A DNA stretch of 64,000 bases from Haemonchus contortus (GCA_000469685.2 LS997563.1:31801968-31865967), one strand, 5' to 3'. Shown: positions 32,840 to 45,473, counted from the stretch's first letter. Notes: generated by a model from the sequence alone, not told the origin. A program made the numbers and translations.

Positions 32840-35800
32840 GTGTGATTGAGAAGACGACGAGCATTTAAAGCGCATTTGAGTGGAGGTGGAGTTCTGTGGA
32901 CACAAAGTACAACTGGACACAGCACTGTAGCGATTCCACTTGATCATATGTAGAAAAAAGGTTTAAAAACAAAGAAAGCCGGCTTCATCCCAGCCATCTG
33001 GTGAGAGAGCAAAGTCTTCCAGGCTTGGATCACAAACGAGCCAATCTTGAGTAAATAAATGATGCGCTGCAGCTCTTTTTATTGCCTTTAGTGTTTTAGA
33101 AGAAAGTAATATGAGCTCCTTTGCTCGCATAACAAATCATAAGGGCGTAAAAATGTGTGCATCCATTAAAAATCTACTTTATTAGCCTCGAGTGAATTCT
33201 GAGTAGGTCAGAGCCTCCTGCAATTTTCAGGGACATAGAATGGAACTCAGGCCGAGGGTACTTATAGTTACTTTAGCCACATTCATTGATCAAGGTGGTT
33301 ACATGCGATGACATCGACATTTTGTCAACATCGTAACCCTCGTAATCACCAGTTCAATAACTGTGATGCGAAAAGTTTGTAGAAGTGCCTTCGTCATGCT
33401 TGTGGGGAAGTACTATCCATCAGCGCTCAACGAATATTTTAGGAATTGCGCTCTGAATCCTCCTTCAATTGATGTTGAAGAAAATTACAATTATTTTGAG
33501 CAGTTATTGGAATGATTGGTTTCACTACGTAGAGGCAGAGCATCACTCATAAAATCTGGGTTCCTAAAACAACGGTCAAAGTTAACAGCGGTCAAGCCCT
33601 CGTTGAGGCCTGATGCAGCGAAGTCTGCATCAATTCTCAACGAGGGCTTCTTGTAGATGGACATGGGAATCAAACCGATATAGTGACAGAGTTGCAATTC
33701 TGTGATGAAAAGTACAAAAAGTGGATTTTAAGTACACGATTTCAGTGATCACCATCTTTTCACAGGCACGACGAGGTCCCCACAAACAGCTGCTTTTATA
33801 AGAAGTGCATCACTTCCCACAGTCGCAATTCTCCTTCAATTGAAGTTGAAGAAAATTATAATTATTGCTCTCCATTTTCCAATGAGTCCCACACATAGAA
33901 AATGGGTTAAAGATGCAAATCAAGTCCTTGACAGATGCTCAGAAGCTGACATTTCGAGAGAGGCGGAACTTCCCACAACAGTGTCTGAAAGGCTTGATAT
34001 GTGTTTAGTGCCGAAATGTTTAATATCATAGTCCAACATCCACAATACTGTCAATATCCGCTTAGGAAACCAGGCCTTTATCCTTCGTTTTGAGGGATCT
34101 CGACAATTAGATTTCCCAAGGTTGTAGTCGTTCGAGTAAAGTGATCAAGGTGTCGAGGAGTGGAATTGTTAGGCTCTTGATTCTTGACAGTTTTGGAAAA
34201 AATCACTCGAAAGAACCACCGGCTGGATGAAAGGAGGCATTAAGGCGAGCGGACTTCATCAGTTTTCCTTCTCGTACGTACATTCAAGACATTATTCCCG
34301 ATTTTTCATTTATCTTTTGATTGCTCGTTGCTTTTACAATCATGTCTGAAAGTCAAGGTACTCGTAATCAATGTGCATAAAAATGAAAAACACATTTTCG
34401 ACACTTATATTCTCTGCTGAATTCCTTCGTTTTGTTTCTTTTCTGAATTTTAACTTTTTAAATTATTTTTCTCAATAAATCCGTTTCTCAGTACTCTGTT
34501 GACGATCGGATGTGAAAACTGCGTAGATTTCACTAGTAAATGCTCAGTGAAGTCTCTGTTTTTTGTTGGTCTAAAGTTCCTTTTTGCTAAGTGATGGCCC
34601 ATTGTAGGACCTCTTCATTTAATGTTGTGTCAGAGAAACCACCTTTGTAACACCTCACAAGATCAATTGAGTGCACTATGCGGCCAAAAATCTCATCTCA
34701 CCACCTTGATATGGAGTGGGAATGCTTACTTCCTCTAGATTTATTTGAGATTTCGAAAGTTGTGATGGCCTGCTACAACTTTTAAGCAATTTACCCATCC
34801 TCGGGTTAGAAACAAAGAATTGCTTATATTTGCCAGGCATTAGGCTCATACGCTGCGCTATCGAAACCCGACTCCACATTCTCTACTGTTTTTTACCAGT
34901 TGACAGAGCAAGATAAATAGGTTCCATTTCCCAGGTGGAGTCAACGTTGATCAAGAACAAATATCATCGAAATGAATGTTTGTTGAAGAGAAACTGGAAG
35001 TCCAAGACATTTGTAAAAATTATCCAGACACAAAAGTTGAACGTCGTAATGTAATCTCTCCGTTCCACATAATACGTGATGACACGGTTTCTTTATTGAA
35101 TGAGTATTTATCGATAAAAAAGCACTGTGCTGTGCCCTATGCTTAAAAAATCAGATTTTATAACACAGTGATGAAATCCATTCCAGTTTGAGATTCGATT
35201 CGATTTATGCAGTATGACAGCTACCTTGAGGACAGTTCCACAAATTTTTCATTGCTTCATCCAGTCCCAGAGTACCAACCTTTCACCAGGAGTGAGGTTC
35301 TTTTAAGTCATCAATAATTGCGTTGAACGAAAGGTCAAAAGTGACAACAGTTCTTTGGTAAAAGTTCATCGCAAGTGAGAGAGGGAGAATTTCTCGACAT
35401 CCGGACGGCTATTGCTGTGACTATTTCCGGGATTCCGATGCAATATTCAATTAGGAGACTTAAAACTCATTCCAGTCTTGCGAGACGAAAAGTCCTTGAC
35501 AAAAAGGCAAATCTCGCGACGGTGCTTGCTGATGACTACGCTCATCAAAATGCTGTCGTGTCCTGTACCTGCTCATATAGGATTCTTAAATAGTTAATCT
35601 AGTCTATTAGTCCTACCTCGGTGCAATTTGGGGCCTTAGGTGGGATTGCCCTTCACGAAGCGATACAGGAAGCATAGCAATAAAGAGTCTCGTCTGTTGT
35701 CGATCAGCTGGCGTTTCACCGTTTTTAAGCAGAGTGATTTTGCCTCAATACGGTCAAGAGACTTTGCCATTTTCGGACGAGAAAAATGTGTCGACCAAAA

Positions 35801-36690
35801 AAGAAACGATCTATAGGCGATTGATAAAACTTTTATAGCAGAAAGGCCATAAACCAATCGAGTACGCTTGCTTGGACCAAGCGAACTGATTATTAACCTA
35901 TTAATTGCTTAATAATCAATCAGTCACAATAGATCCCTCTCCTGACAGGAAAGAAGCCTTGTCTTAGTCGCGTTGGGCAATTTATCACAACAGAACGACA
36001 AAGCCCACCTTACAAAAAGTGTGGAAGTATCCATTGCTGTCATCCACTCTCAGTAGCCAAGCTAGTGCCGATAGGGGGTAAAGAATCACACATTCAATCT
36101 TGAATATATTCTCAGCCATTCAATAAGTATGGACCTTCAAAATGCCAAATAATTGTTTTTTTAAGGATGGCCCAGAGAGTAACATCTGCAAGTGGCTGGA
36201 AAGGTACTAATGCATAATTGTCGCCTCGTCATAAGCAAAGGCTGTCGCCAACTTTAAGCATTGCCTTCATGGCTAAACTAGAGACGCCTCTCGATGCTGT
36301 ATTGTCTATACATCGCCTGTTGCTTTATAGCTTGCTGCAGGAGGAGTAGGTGCACTGCATTGTTCTGTCTCATTGAATGCAGGCCTGAACATATGAAACC
36401 TACTCGCATAAAGCACCATAGAAACTGGCTAGCATTCCTTATCGACTAAGTAGCCCGAGTAAGGTTCAAAAGACTACTCACCGAAATAGTACAGAGAGCC
36501 AGCAATAAAAATATTATTGTTCATCAGAAGTCAAAGCATCCCTTCCAAACGAAACAAGCAGTGATTAGAAACATGTTCTATTCACCTGACAGCTTTCACG
36601 TGGTGAATGATAGAGAATAGGTCATGAGTATAGCACGCAATATTGCTCAGCTTGAATAAACTACAATTGAGAATTTTGAGCTGGTATAGA
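32840..36690. other. Gene-poor stretch
   Basis: No gene recognised. The notable features are a hairpin (33,594-33,649, listed separately) and a direct repeat. The 40-bp segment at 33,468-33,506 (CTCCTTCAATTGATGTTGAA...) recurs with few changes at 33,830-33,868. Short frames at 33,840-34,031 and 35,375-35,593 have no motif. Confidence 0.4.
33594..33649. repeat. 56-nt hairpin, 25-nt arms
   Basis: The arms are 33,594-33,618 and 33,625-33,649 with a 6-nt loop. The outer 14 positions (AAGCCCTCGTTGAG) and inner 7 (GATGCAG) pair perfectly, with a small internal bulge between. Size and bulge are compatible with a small-RNA precursor, but the arms and loop are short. Confidence 0.7.
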
Positions 36691-36699
36691 GACAATAGG

Positions 36700-37481
36700 C
36701 CAAGAATGGAATTCCGGAATCACATTTGCGGTGAACTTTATCTCTGATAAAGTGAGTTATAAAGGAGTATTCAAGCAGATTGGACTTGGAAAACATTGCC
36801 TGTATCGCGGAGATCTCTTTCGTCATTCAGAGCCTCTTTTGACTCGTGAAAGTCTCTATAATCGCACCTGTGCAACATCTGATTGTGTTACCTGTCCTAG
36901 TGATGAGGAGGGTGACTGCACTGTCGTTAGCGTGGTCTACAAGACCATTTGCTGGAACTTGGAAATGGTATGTAGACGAGACAGGCAGACCCCTTCATAG
37001 ACAACAAAATTAAATGACTGGCTAGGTAGTAGTCTGATCAGCTGGATCGAAGCCTTCAACTGCCTTAGGTTATCACAGGGAACGATCTCATAAAATAGAC
37101 TCCTCACTCGAGTTTCCGGCACGAGGAACACAAACAGCTGCGAGAAGGACCCTGGAGGTATAGAACCGGGTCACTTACTCAAAAACGAACCGGAAGAAAG
37201 AATGGGTGTCAATTACTCGCGAATCACACTCACTAAGGTAAGCTTCTGCCGATAACCTTTGGACTCGACGCAGCCGATTTTTCCATGCCTACTTGACTCA
37301 TGAAAGCTCATTCTGTCAATCAGGAAAGACCCTGATCAACATTAATTGTATGATGACAAAGTTGATAACAGGGGCCTTGTATGGTGTGAAGATGTTTTAC
37401 CCCGGAGAAGGCTGATAACTCCATAGGTAGATTTTATATTATCGAGCCTCGAAGAAGGTCGATTTGCCGAAACATTAGTCA
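36700..37481 (+). mobile_element. Penelope-like element, 3' fragment with GIY-YIG endonuclease remnant
   Basis: 36,770-36,960 encodes the linker and start of the endonuclease: ESLYNRTC, then CVTCPSDEEGDC and VVYKTIC, matching NRLYDSLC, CLVCPFDQRGDC and VIYQVRC in the larger copy at 46,457-47,131. A frameshift near 36,955 moves the next piece, YVDETGRPLH, to another frame, where the usual Gly of YIG is Asp. The C-terminal KEWVSITRE lies near 37,200. A decayed hammerhead-like motif at 37,444-37,480 marks the 3' end. It ends directly at the piggyBac-type element. Confidence 0.75.
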
Positions 37482-37485
37482 TTAA

Positions 37486-38391
37486 CACGTTGACGACGAG
37501 CCAATTTTTTCCTGTCTGTCCGTGGGACGAAACGGTTTCTTTCTTGGAAATTTGTTATTTCTCAAAAAGTGATTGGTTACGGTCGAAAAGATTTCAGAAC
37601 AAAGTGTAAAAGAGAATATTTCGCAAACCTACCACCAACATTCAGGTTTGCCCAGAATTTGTGGCTTTTGGGGTATTTTCAAATTTGGCAGTGGTAAATT
37701 TGAATTAGGGGTATATAAATAGGATCTCTGAGAGTATTATTATCCTTGCGATCATTCTTGTCAATATGAGTGTCCCGGTTCCGAAATGGAAGACTTGAAA
37801 GGAAGTTTCGACTATTGTTCGACAGCGACGATGATGCTGCAGGTGGTTTAGATGGCGACGATATGGCTCCTGCGGTTGTTCCTGACACTGATGATTCTGA
37901 CACTGAAATCTCAGATGACGACTACGATGAAGGAGCAGAGATCATATGGGTGAGTTATGCTCAAAGGTATGATAGATGCACCGTTTCGGAGCCGGTGGGA
38001 ACCGATTCAGAGGTGGATAACTGCGAGACGCCTCTCCAATTTCATGAGCTGATTTATGAGCGAAGGCTGAGGACAGACGATTTTGCTCCACTGAGTTCGA
38101 TCTCTGCAACATCAGGCAGGTCGATCGCGAGGAACCTAGCCAAGAGGACTAAGTCAAAATGCAGTAAATGTAATAATTTTTGTTGCCTAGATTGTTTCCA
38201 AACAATTCATGTTTGTAAGTTGCCAATAAAAACGAAGTATTGGTTTTGGAATTAATTTAATAGGTGGCCGGTGCTATTTCAGACACTTATGAGCCTAAAT
38301 TGAAAATTTGTGCAAAAAACGGAATGTGCACACATAATTTGATTGAAGATTGCACCGTCGCGCACCATTGCGCGACATTGTCGTCACCGTG
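37486..38391 (+). mobile_element. PiggyBac-type non-autonomous element, 906 bp
   Basis: The terminal inverted repeats are CACGTTGACGAC at the left and the complement of CACGGTGACGAC at the right, flanked exactly by TTAA on both sides (37,482-37,485 and 38,392-38,395). A TTAA duplication with ends of this kind is the signature of the piggyBac superfamily. The interior carries one ORF (37,770-38,255) resembling the ends of a piggyBac transposase, with the DDE core missing. It inserted beside a Penelope tail. Confidence 0.85.
37770..38255 (+). CDS. PiggyBac transposase derivative: acidic N-part joined to cysteine-rich C-terminus
   Basis: 161 codons, open throughout. The first ~75 residues are strongly acidic (runs such as DSDDD and SDTEISDDDYDEG), as in the N-terminal region of piggyBac transposases. 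The last ~35 residues contain KCSKCNNFCCLDCFQTIH, the C-terminal zinc-binding region of that family. The roughly 400-residue DDE catalytic core is absent, so it cannot transpose DNA itself. It begins in frame with GTG; an ATG at 37,766 is in another frame, so the true start is not settled. It may be a fossil of internal deletion, or a short product that binds element ends. Confidence 0.6.
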   Translation: MSRFRNGRLERKFRLLFDSDDDAAGGLDGDDMAPAVVPDTDDSDTEISDDDYDEGAEIIWVSYAQRYDRCTVSEPVGTDSEVDNCETPLQFHELIYERRLRTDDFAPLSSISATSGRSIARNLAKRTKSKCSKCNNFCCLDCFQTIHVCKLPIKTKYWFWN

Positions 38392-38395
38392 TTAA

Positions 38396-40070
38396 GGTGT
38401 TTGTCAACTTTTGCAGAGTTGTAACAATAAAGTGGTTTCAATAATAATGTCGGTGTTTATCGAATGCAGCACGTGGAGATACTTTCATGCTGTTCAACGA
38501 TGGCGTGGAGGTGACCTAAATGCAGACACTACCGTCAAGCATACTATAATAGATCCACGTTAAACTTAATCGCTACAGAAATCTAACACGGCGAAGAGGA
38601 GGCAAGCTAAGCAAAGGAATAACATTTCTAAAAGAATGAAACCCCATCCCGCAAAATGACCAATGTAGCAAGGAACAAATTTTCAGCGAAATTGAAAGTT
38701 TTGCGTGATTGCCAGCCGAACTAGAGTGTCGACGCGAGAAGACCTTACTTCGCACGTCAGGAGCTCGTGTAGCCGGTTTTGCAGCCAACGCGATAAGCAA
38801 TGCATCGAAGCTTGAACGTCGTTTCTAGACGTGAGCTGCAAAAGACCCTTCTTCGAGGTTGAAAAGGTGTGTCCTCTCTGTTGCGACATGCATCGTAGAA
38901 CGAGTATCAAGTGCAAAGGTACTGTGGGGTTCGAATACAATGAAGCCTCGGGCGCTCTACCCGGAGAACTCCGGGAGCTTATCAGAACCCTCAAGGGTGT
39001 TGCTGATCAGAGTGTGCGGCAAGGGTTTCCGCAAATCGTGACCAGCAGTGATTGACGAGTGAATGTGCAGGCGGTATGGACTCTGATGAAAATGCTGTTC
39101 AAGACGTACCACTTTGCATCTGCTGCGCATATCACGGGGTGTACATGGGTGTACATACACGTTATTCCTCGAAATGACAAGTCTTTACAGTATCCAGACA
39201 TGCAATTGCTTTATCCTCTTACTGAAGGTCTGTCTTTGTCTCCTTCTACTTAAAAACTTGTCTAATTAACTCCTGGCAGTTCTTTTCTCGGCAAATATTG
39301 TAGACATGATTGATTCAGTTGTACTTCAATATATTGTTCAATGGATCAAGTTTAGAGGTGTATTTCTTCTAAACGGCCCAGCCACATACTACCTGTTTAT
39401 TTTTTTTCTCGTCTCACATACCTTCGTATCTAGATGTTAAGCTTGATATCAGTTCTCCGACGACAGAATTGAGAGATCAAGAAAAGACTCAGCCAGTCCA
39501 TCAAAAAGATCTTTCCAATCAATCGATCGATTACCTGTATCCAAAAATGGTCTGAAGCATTTCACATTATTGAGACACGTATTTGTTGGAACGCACTGGT
39601 TTATTTGTTCCTGTAGTTATTACTTTCTTTTTTCTTGATTTGATCGATACAAGAATAATCGAAACCGCTGCGCTAGAAAAAGCATTGCTTCAAAGATTTA
39701 GTAACCGTGTTCAAGAATTATTACATTCTGTATAACAATGAACTTTTATAAGAGTTGATCACTATACATCTTAAAAATAATTCAAGAACTAATTATACTC
39801 CGGTAGGAATAATACATTTCGGAACATATAATTAAGCTAGATATATATATATGCAAAACCGTTGTACCAGTAAAAGTACAATTATTTATGCGCAATACAG
39901 AAAACACCGATTGACGGATACAGTATTTTGATGATCAATTATACAAAAGGAATGCTGGGATATAAAATGTTATAGACACTAAATTAGAGTGCTCACACCT
40001 GAAGCTCTCGAGGGAGAGATCCCACTATCGATGTTGAAATGCATCACATATTACCCCCAATTATAAATCC
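38396..40070. other. No gene recognised
   Basis: A 74-codon plus-strand frame at 38,831-39,055 has a CPLC pair but no recognised family, and a 103-codon frame lies opposite it. Neither is supported by splice sites. An AT microsatellite lies at 39,840-39,853. Confidence 0.4.
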
Positions 40071-40074
40071 TTAC

Positions 40075-41860
40075 TATATATAAAGCGCTCTGTCTGTCTG
40101 TTTGTTTGTTTGTTTGTTTGTTTGTACGGAAATTCGATATAACGTGAAGAAACACCTGGAGAAGTCGGGTCAAGTTTGGAATGAGTTGAGCATAGGGTAA
40201 GTGCAACAGAGCACACGTGAGCCTAGCGGAGCCCCGCCCCCAAGGGGCGGGGCATGCACCGGAATTGGGCGGGGTCATGGGCGAATTCTTCTAATTCGGT
40301 CTCATAACATTCCAGTCACCAGGAAAAAATGTGCAAAGGTGAGGAATGGGTCAACAATCAAAATAAAGGAAACTTACCGGCGGTGGGCGGAGCGTTCTCG
40401 CAGTGGACGGTACTTTCCACAGAGATTCATAACTCGATTTAACGAAGGCGTCGAGGCCAGGAAAAAAATAAAAAGAGTGACCAAGGCCTTATGCGTGCTG
40501 AGCATGCCTAAGTATAGCGAAGCCCCGCCCACGAAGGGCGGGGCGTGCGTTGAGGTGAAAGCTTCTTTTCAAAAATAAGTGTAACTTCGTTCGGAAAAGT
40601 TATAGAATGCGGAAAAAAGTGGTTAGAGGTAATGGGACAAGTGTGGTCAAATCCCGAAAGTGGGCGGGGCTGGCACCAAAGTGGGCGGGGCTTAGATCAA
40701 AAATTTATAACTCTATTCAGACGCGTTCTGGGATGCGGCAAAAAGATACCAGGGTGTAAAAGTATAAATGTGGTCAAATCCCGAAAGTGGGCGGGGCTGG
40801 CACCAAAGTGGGCGGGGCTTAGATCAAAAATTTATAACTCTATTCAGAAACGTTCTGGGATGCGGCAAAAAGGTACCAGGGTGTAAAAGAATAAATGTGG
40901 TCAAATCCCGAAAGTGAACGGGGCTGGCACCAAAGTGGGCGGGGCTTAGATCAAAAATTTATAACTCTATTCAGACGCGTTCTGGGATGCGGCAAAAAGA
41001 TACCAGGGTGTAAAAGTATAAATGTGGTCAAATCCCGAAAGTGGGCGGGGCTGGCACCAAAGTGGGCGGGGCTTAGATCGAAAATTTATAACTCTATTCA
41101 GAAACGTTCTGGGATGCGGTAAAAAGGTACCAGGGTGTAAAAGAATAAATGTGGTCAAATCCCGAAACTGGGCGGGGCTGGCACCAAAGTGGGCGGGGCT
41201 TAGATCAAAAATTTATAACTCTATTCAGAAACGTTCTGGGATGCGGCAAAAAGGTACCAGGGTGTAAAAGAATAAGTGTGGTCAAATCCCGAAAGTGGGC
41301 GGGGCTGGCACCAAAGTGGGCGGGGCTTAGATCAAAAATTTATAACTCTATTCAGAAACGTTCTGGGATGCGGTAAAAAGGTACCAGGGTGTAAAAGAAT
41401 AAATGTGGTCAAATTCCGAAAGTGGGCGGGGCTGGCACCAAAGTGGGCGGGGCTTAGATCAAAAATTTATAACTTTATTCAGAAACGTTCTGGGATGCGG
41501 CAAAAAGGTATCAAGGTGTAAAAGAACGAAGTGGGTGGGGCTGGCACCAAAGTGGGCGGGGCTTGGATCAAAATTTCATAGCTTTGTTCAGAAACGTTCA
41601 AGAACGGGGAAAAAAGTGGTGAGAGGAATTGGAACAAATGTAGTTAAGTCCTCGAAGGGGGCGGAGCTGGCACATGGAAGCGGGGCTAGGACCACAAATT
41701 CATCTCTTCAAAAACTTTCCGGAATGGGGGAAAAATGGTTTTGAGCAGTCAAAAAAAGGGTGGTCAAGTTTATTGTGGAAAGGGTTTGCACCAAGGTGGA
41801 CGGAGCTATGATCAACCACTAATGACTGTGCTCAAATATATCGAGCGTGATGCTATCAGC
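40075..41860. repeat. Satellite-bearing element with 127-bp tandem unit
   Basis: It opens with ATATAAAGCGCTCTGTCTG and a TTTG microsatellite (40,081-40,122), passes through diverged units, then a clean core of seven 127-bp units at 40,643-41,531 (starts 40,643, 40,770, 40,897, 41,024, 41,151, 41,278, 41,405). The array ends in shortened, diverging units. Each unit has GTGGTCAAATCCCGAAAG, two GTGGGCGGGGCT motifs, AAAATTTATAACTCTATTCA and TTCTGGGATGCGG. Two unit types can be told apart (GACGCGTTC with AGATACC; GAAACGTTC with AGGTACC). 127 is not a multiple of three, so the Arg/Gly/Lys-rich frames running through it are by-products. Confidence 0.92.
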
Positions 41861-42400
41861 AGTTCAGCGTTTGAACCTAGAAAAACTATCTTATTCTGAT
41901 TATCCAACATTCCGCTGAATGACTCCATCGTGGATAAGTGGCCGTCGACATATACTGCGCGCGTTAGCGTGCATAGCCAAACTGGTAATTTATAAGATTC
42001 GAAAAAAAAAGATGGAGTAATAGAGTAGCACAGGAATTAGTACTATAGCATATGACACTGTTTTTCATCACGATTTCCGTATCAACACCTACTCCTTTTT
42101 TGGCTGGTCGCACTCCTGTTTGTACTCCTCCTCCTCGTAACTTCTGCAACATCTCGTTTTTACAGTAGACTGTCCAAATTGGTATACACTGGAAAAGGAT
42201 GGACACAGACTTGAACTCATTTGCCTTGCCCTATGTCAAATATTCAACTCGAATCGGAATAATTGGTTTTTCACGAGAAGCCCAGACTAGTACTCATTAG
42301 GCTAACCACAAAACTGTCTGGCTCAGCGGGCTCGAAATTAGCCTTCTTGCCTTCCACAAAACTCTACGAAACATGAAGCTCCTGGTGGAGCTCGCTGCTT
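41861..42400. other. Intergenic stretch
   Basis: Nothing recognised beyond short frames. The last part is the downstream flank of the minus-strand gene ending at 42,407. Confidence 0.4.
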
Positions 42401-42406
42401 CTCGGG

Positions 42407-43342
42407 TCACGCAAACGACTCTGTAAGTAGCGAGTGGATGTTATCACAATATACTCTCCTTTCTTCTTCGCCGGACGCCTGCGGACTTGTATCATGGACC
42501 TGAAATGAAGTCAGGCTATAGAAGTCTACAGTGACGGAAAAGTTGTGAAGAGGATTTATTTTTGAGACATGTTTTTTGGAACTTTCGAGGATGCCGTTGC
42601 TCACGCCAATAAATCGAAGATCACTGGGCCGGATAAGTTACGTGGTATCGTAATGACCGTTGGACCAATGCGGTTACTCACTGAATCATTTGAGACGTCA
42701 AATGAACGCCAGAACGGCAGCCAGTGTGATGGTCAGACTTCTTCTCGAAAGCTTTGAACGAAAGGAATGCTATGCCTCGTGTAACTCGAGCGGGAACGAT
42801 GCACTGGACGATTCTGGCTCGCGACAGGGACGAATGGAGGTGTCACTGGCCTAACGATTTATAGGGTCCGACAACATAATCAGGAGTAGCAAAGTAATAT
42901 AAAAGTAGGTATAAGGTCCAATAATATATATATTCTACGGTGACATTCAGATCTTTTGTAAGAATTCAGGACAACCCCTGAAGAGCCATGTACTTACGCT
43001 TTTATACGTCACAATTGGTTTAGGTTTGGGTGCAACTCCTAAGGTTCGAACGACTGTCCTTCGGACAGGACCCTGACAACGAACTCCATTGTTTGATGCA
43101 ACCCGATCTAAGTCCTCTTCAATGGCGATCCTGAGCTCCCGAAGAGCGTCGGCTGGTCCCCTTCGGAGACATTGACGTGCGAATTCATCAAAGTACGACT
43201 CCACCTGAACCGAATGCTTCATAACCTGATATTTATGGGGGATATTCAGAAAGCTCACCCCTTTCAATTATTGGTACTCTACATTGGCATAATCCTGCCG
43301 AAGAACGTCTTCTGGTATTTCCTGTGGGTTTGGCACCGTCAT
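42407..43342 (-). CDS. Unrecognised three-exon protein, 126 residues
   Basis: Exons 43,342-43,283, 43,225-42,998 and 42,499-42,407. Donors GTAGAG and GTAAGT and acceptors TATCAG and TTTCAG all join at phase 0. The first exon starts with ATG and gives 20 residues ([20 protein letters not shown]). The second encodes a charged helical stretch ([27 protein letters not shown]) followed by a basic, Pro-containing tail ([14 protein letters not shown]). The third is acidic and Ser-rich. There is no signal peptide, membrane segment or known motif, so an intracellular helical protein is likely. The 498-bp second intron is the main uncertainty, as the third exon could be another one. I recognise no family. 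Confidence 0.6.
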
Positions 43343-43511
43343 AGTGTCGACATCATGTGTTTCATCACACATGCTAAATGTAGTAGACGGAATTACATTT
43401 CAATGAGAAAGAGTGATAAGACATTGAAAAAGGCTCCATTTGGAGTATTCATTAATTGACCATATGCGAGAATTCCCGCACAGTTGCAGAAAAAAGGCGT
43501 CGGTACGGTAG

Positions 43512-44317
<806 letters not shown>

Positions 44318-44329
44318 TTGCAATATCCT

Positions 44330-44935
44330 TGCCGACCATTAACTCCCTGCCGAGTTTATGGGTGAGTTCCTCTAACATTCGAGATTTATATTATTATAAT
44401 TATATTGCACTGTATTTGGTTTACAGATGTAGTCAGCATTTAAGTATTCACAATTCATAATACTTTGAATGACCTTATCTTTGATCAATTTTTCCAATAA
44501 GCATACAGTATTACGAGATATTTCTTTTATTTGATTTTTCATACTGACACCTACAACCCTTATAGGTCCTAGCATTTCTTTGCATTTCCCATTCTTTTTC
44601 TCCTAGATTGTTATTTGATTCTATTGTTCACAATTATTTTAAATGTTTTATTTATAACGTTCTATTCGTTTATATTATCATGCTTCAAATGGGATTATAG
44701 CACGAGCCCACTCTTGTACCCAATTTGAAGAGGGCCATACTGCATGCCATAAGTAGGTGTTGGAACTGAAGGAGTTTATAAAAGTCAAGATAGGCATCTG
44801 GGTTCAACATCTGACGCCTCCAGTGCCAATCATTCCTACAGGAACATTTAGGGTTTGCCTTTCTTTGACAGCAATCCTGTTGAACCCCTTTCTGGGGAGC
44901 CCTCTCTGCATATGGGCTTGACCTCTCATACGTTT
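44330..44935. other. No gene recognised
   Basis: AT-rich sequence with short frames only. It contains no further SRP54 exons that I can identify. Confidence 0.4.
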
Positions 44936-44939
44936 AGAT

Positions 44940-45473
44940 TTATAGGTCAAAGAATAAGGATTCGAATTATTGTCACAAAGATAATAAATTTGAAAAGGTA
45001 AGAAATGGGAAAAACCATTACACTGCGAAAGATTTCGGCATTAATAGTAAGGGTTGCAAACGTGATAGGGTATGTAAAATCTGTAGTTACAATGTAGAAT
45101 CTGTAGTACACAATTACATTTACAACAAGTTTGAAAACAAACAATTATAAAGATAAACAACCAAGCATAATACCAAAAAGTCATGGTGAAAATGTAGTTT
45201 GGGGGTGCCAGCGCCCTTTTGTGCTCTGCGTCTCTGACACCACGTGGCGGGGTGCAGAGAGACCGCGCTAGAGCGCAGAGATGGTTTCCTCCCCTTCTAA
45301 AGGTTAGGGGAGGAGCTCTGGGGTGGGAGAGATGATCAGATGGGGTAAGAATTGAAGAGACGCAGAGAACAAAAGGGCCTGTCACCCCCAACTACATTTT
45401 CACCGATGTCATTTATTGTATAACTTGTAAACGTTGTGGAATGCAATATGTAGGCTACATGTTTATACAATAG
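44940..45473 (+). pseudogene. GIY-YIG endonuclease relic of a second retroelement type
   Basis: 45,010-45,147 encodes GINSKGCKRDRVCKICSYN, the CxxC-containing linker typical ahead of a GIY-YIG domain. After an inserted MITE (45,185-45,404), the reading continues at 45,404-45,473 as DVIYCITCKRCGMQYVGY, the two short strands (IY and YVG) of a GIY-YIG nuclease. The sequence differs clearly from the Penelope copy at 46,457-47,131, so it derives from another lineage. There is no reverse transcriptase remnant nearby. Confidence 0.6.
45185..45404. mobile_element. 220-bp MITE with long terminal inverted repeats
   Basis: The left end is GGTGAAAATGTAGTTTGGGG and the right end its complement with one base less. 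The pairing continues through GCGCCCTTTTG / CAAAAGGGC and CTCTGCGTCTCT / AGAGACGCAGAG, giving inverted repeats of about 50 bp. It interrupts the GIY-YIG relic. A target duplication is not obvious. Confidence 0.85.

Noticed and set aside
40643..41531. CRISPR-like regular repeats
   Set aside because: Units abut without spacers, are 127 bp long and the context is eukaryotic; it is a satellite.
40632..41744. Series of overlapping frames with repeated Trp/Gly/Lys/Arg-rich peptides, resembling a repeat protein
   Set aside because: They lie wholly within the 127-bp satellite. The unit is not a multiple of three, so each unit is read in a new frame.
45041..45391. 116-codon minus-strand frame
   Set aside because: It spans a MITE and the complement of a GIY-YIG relic; no own signal.
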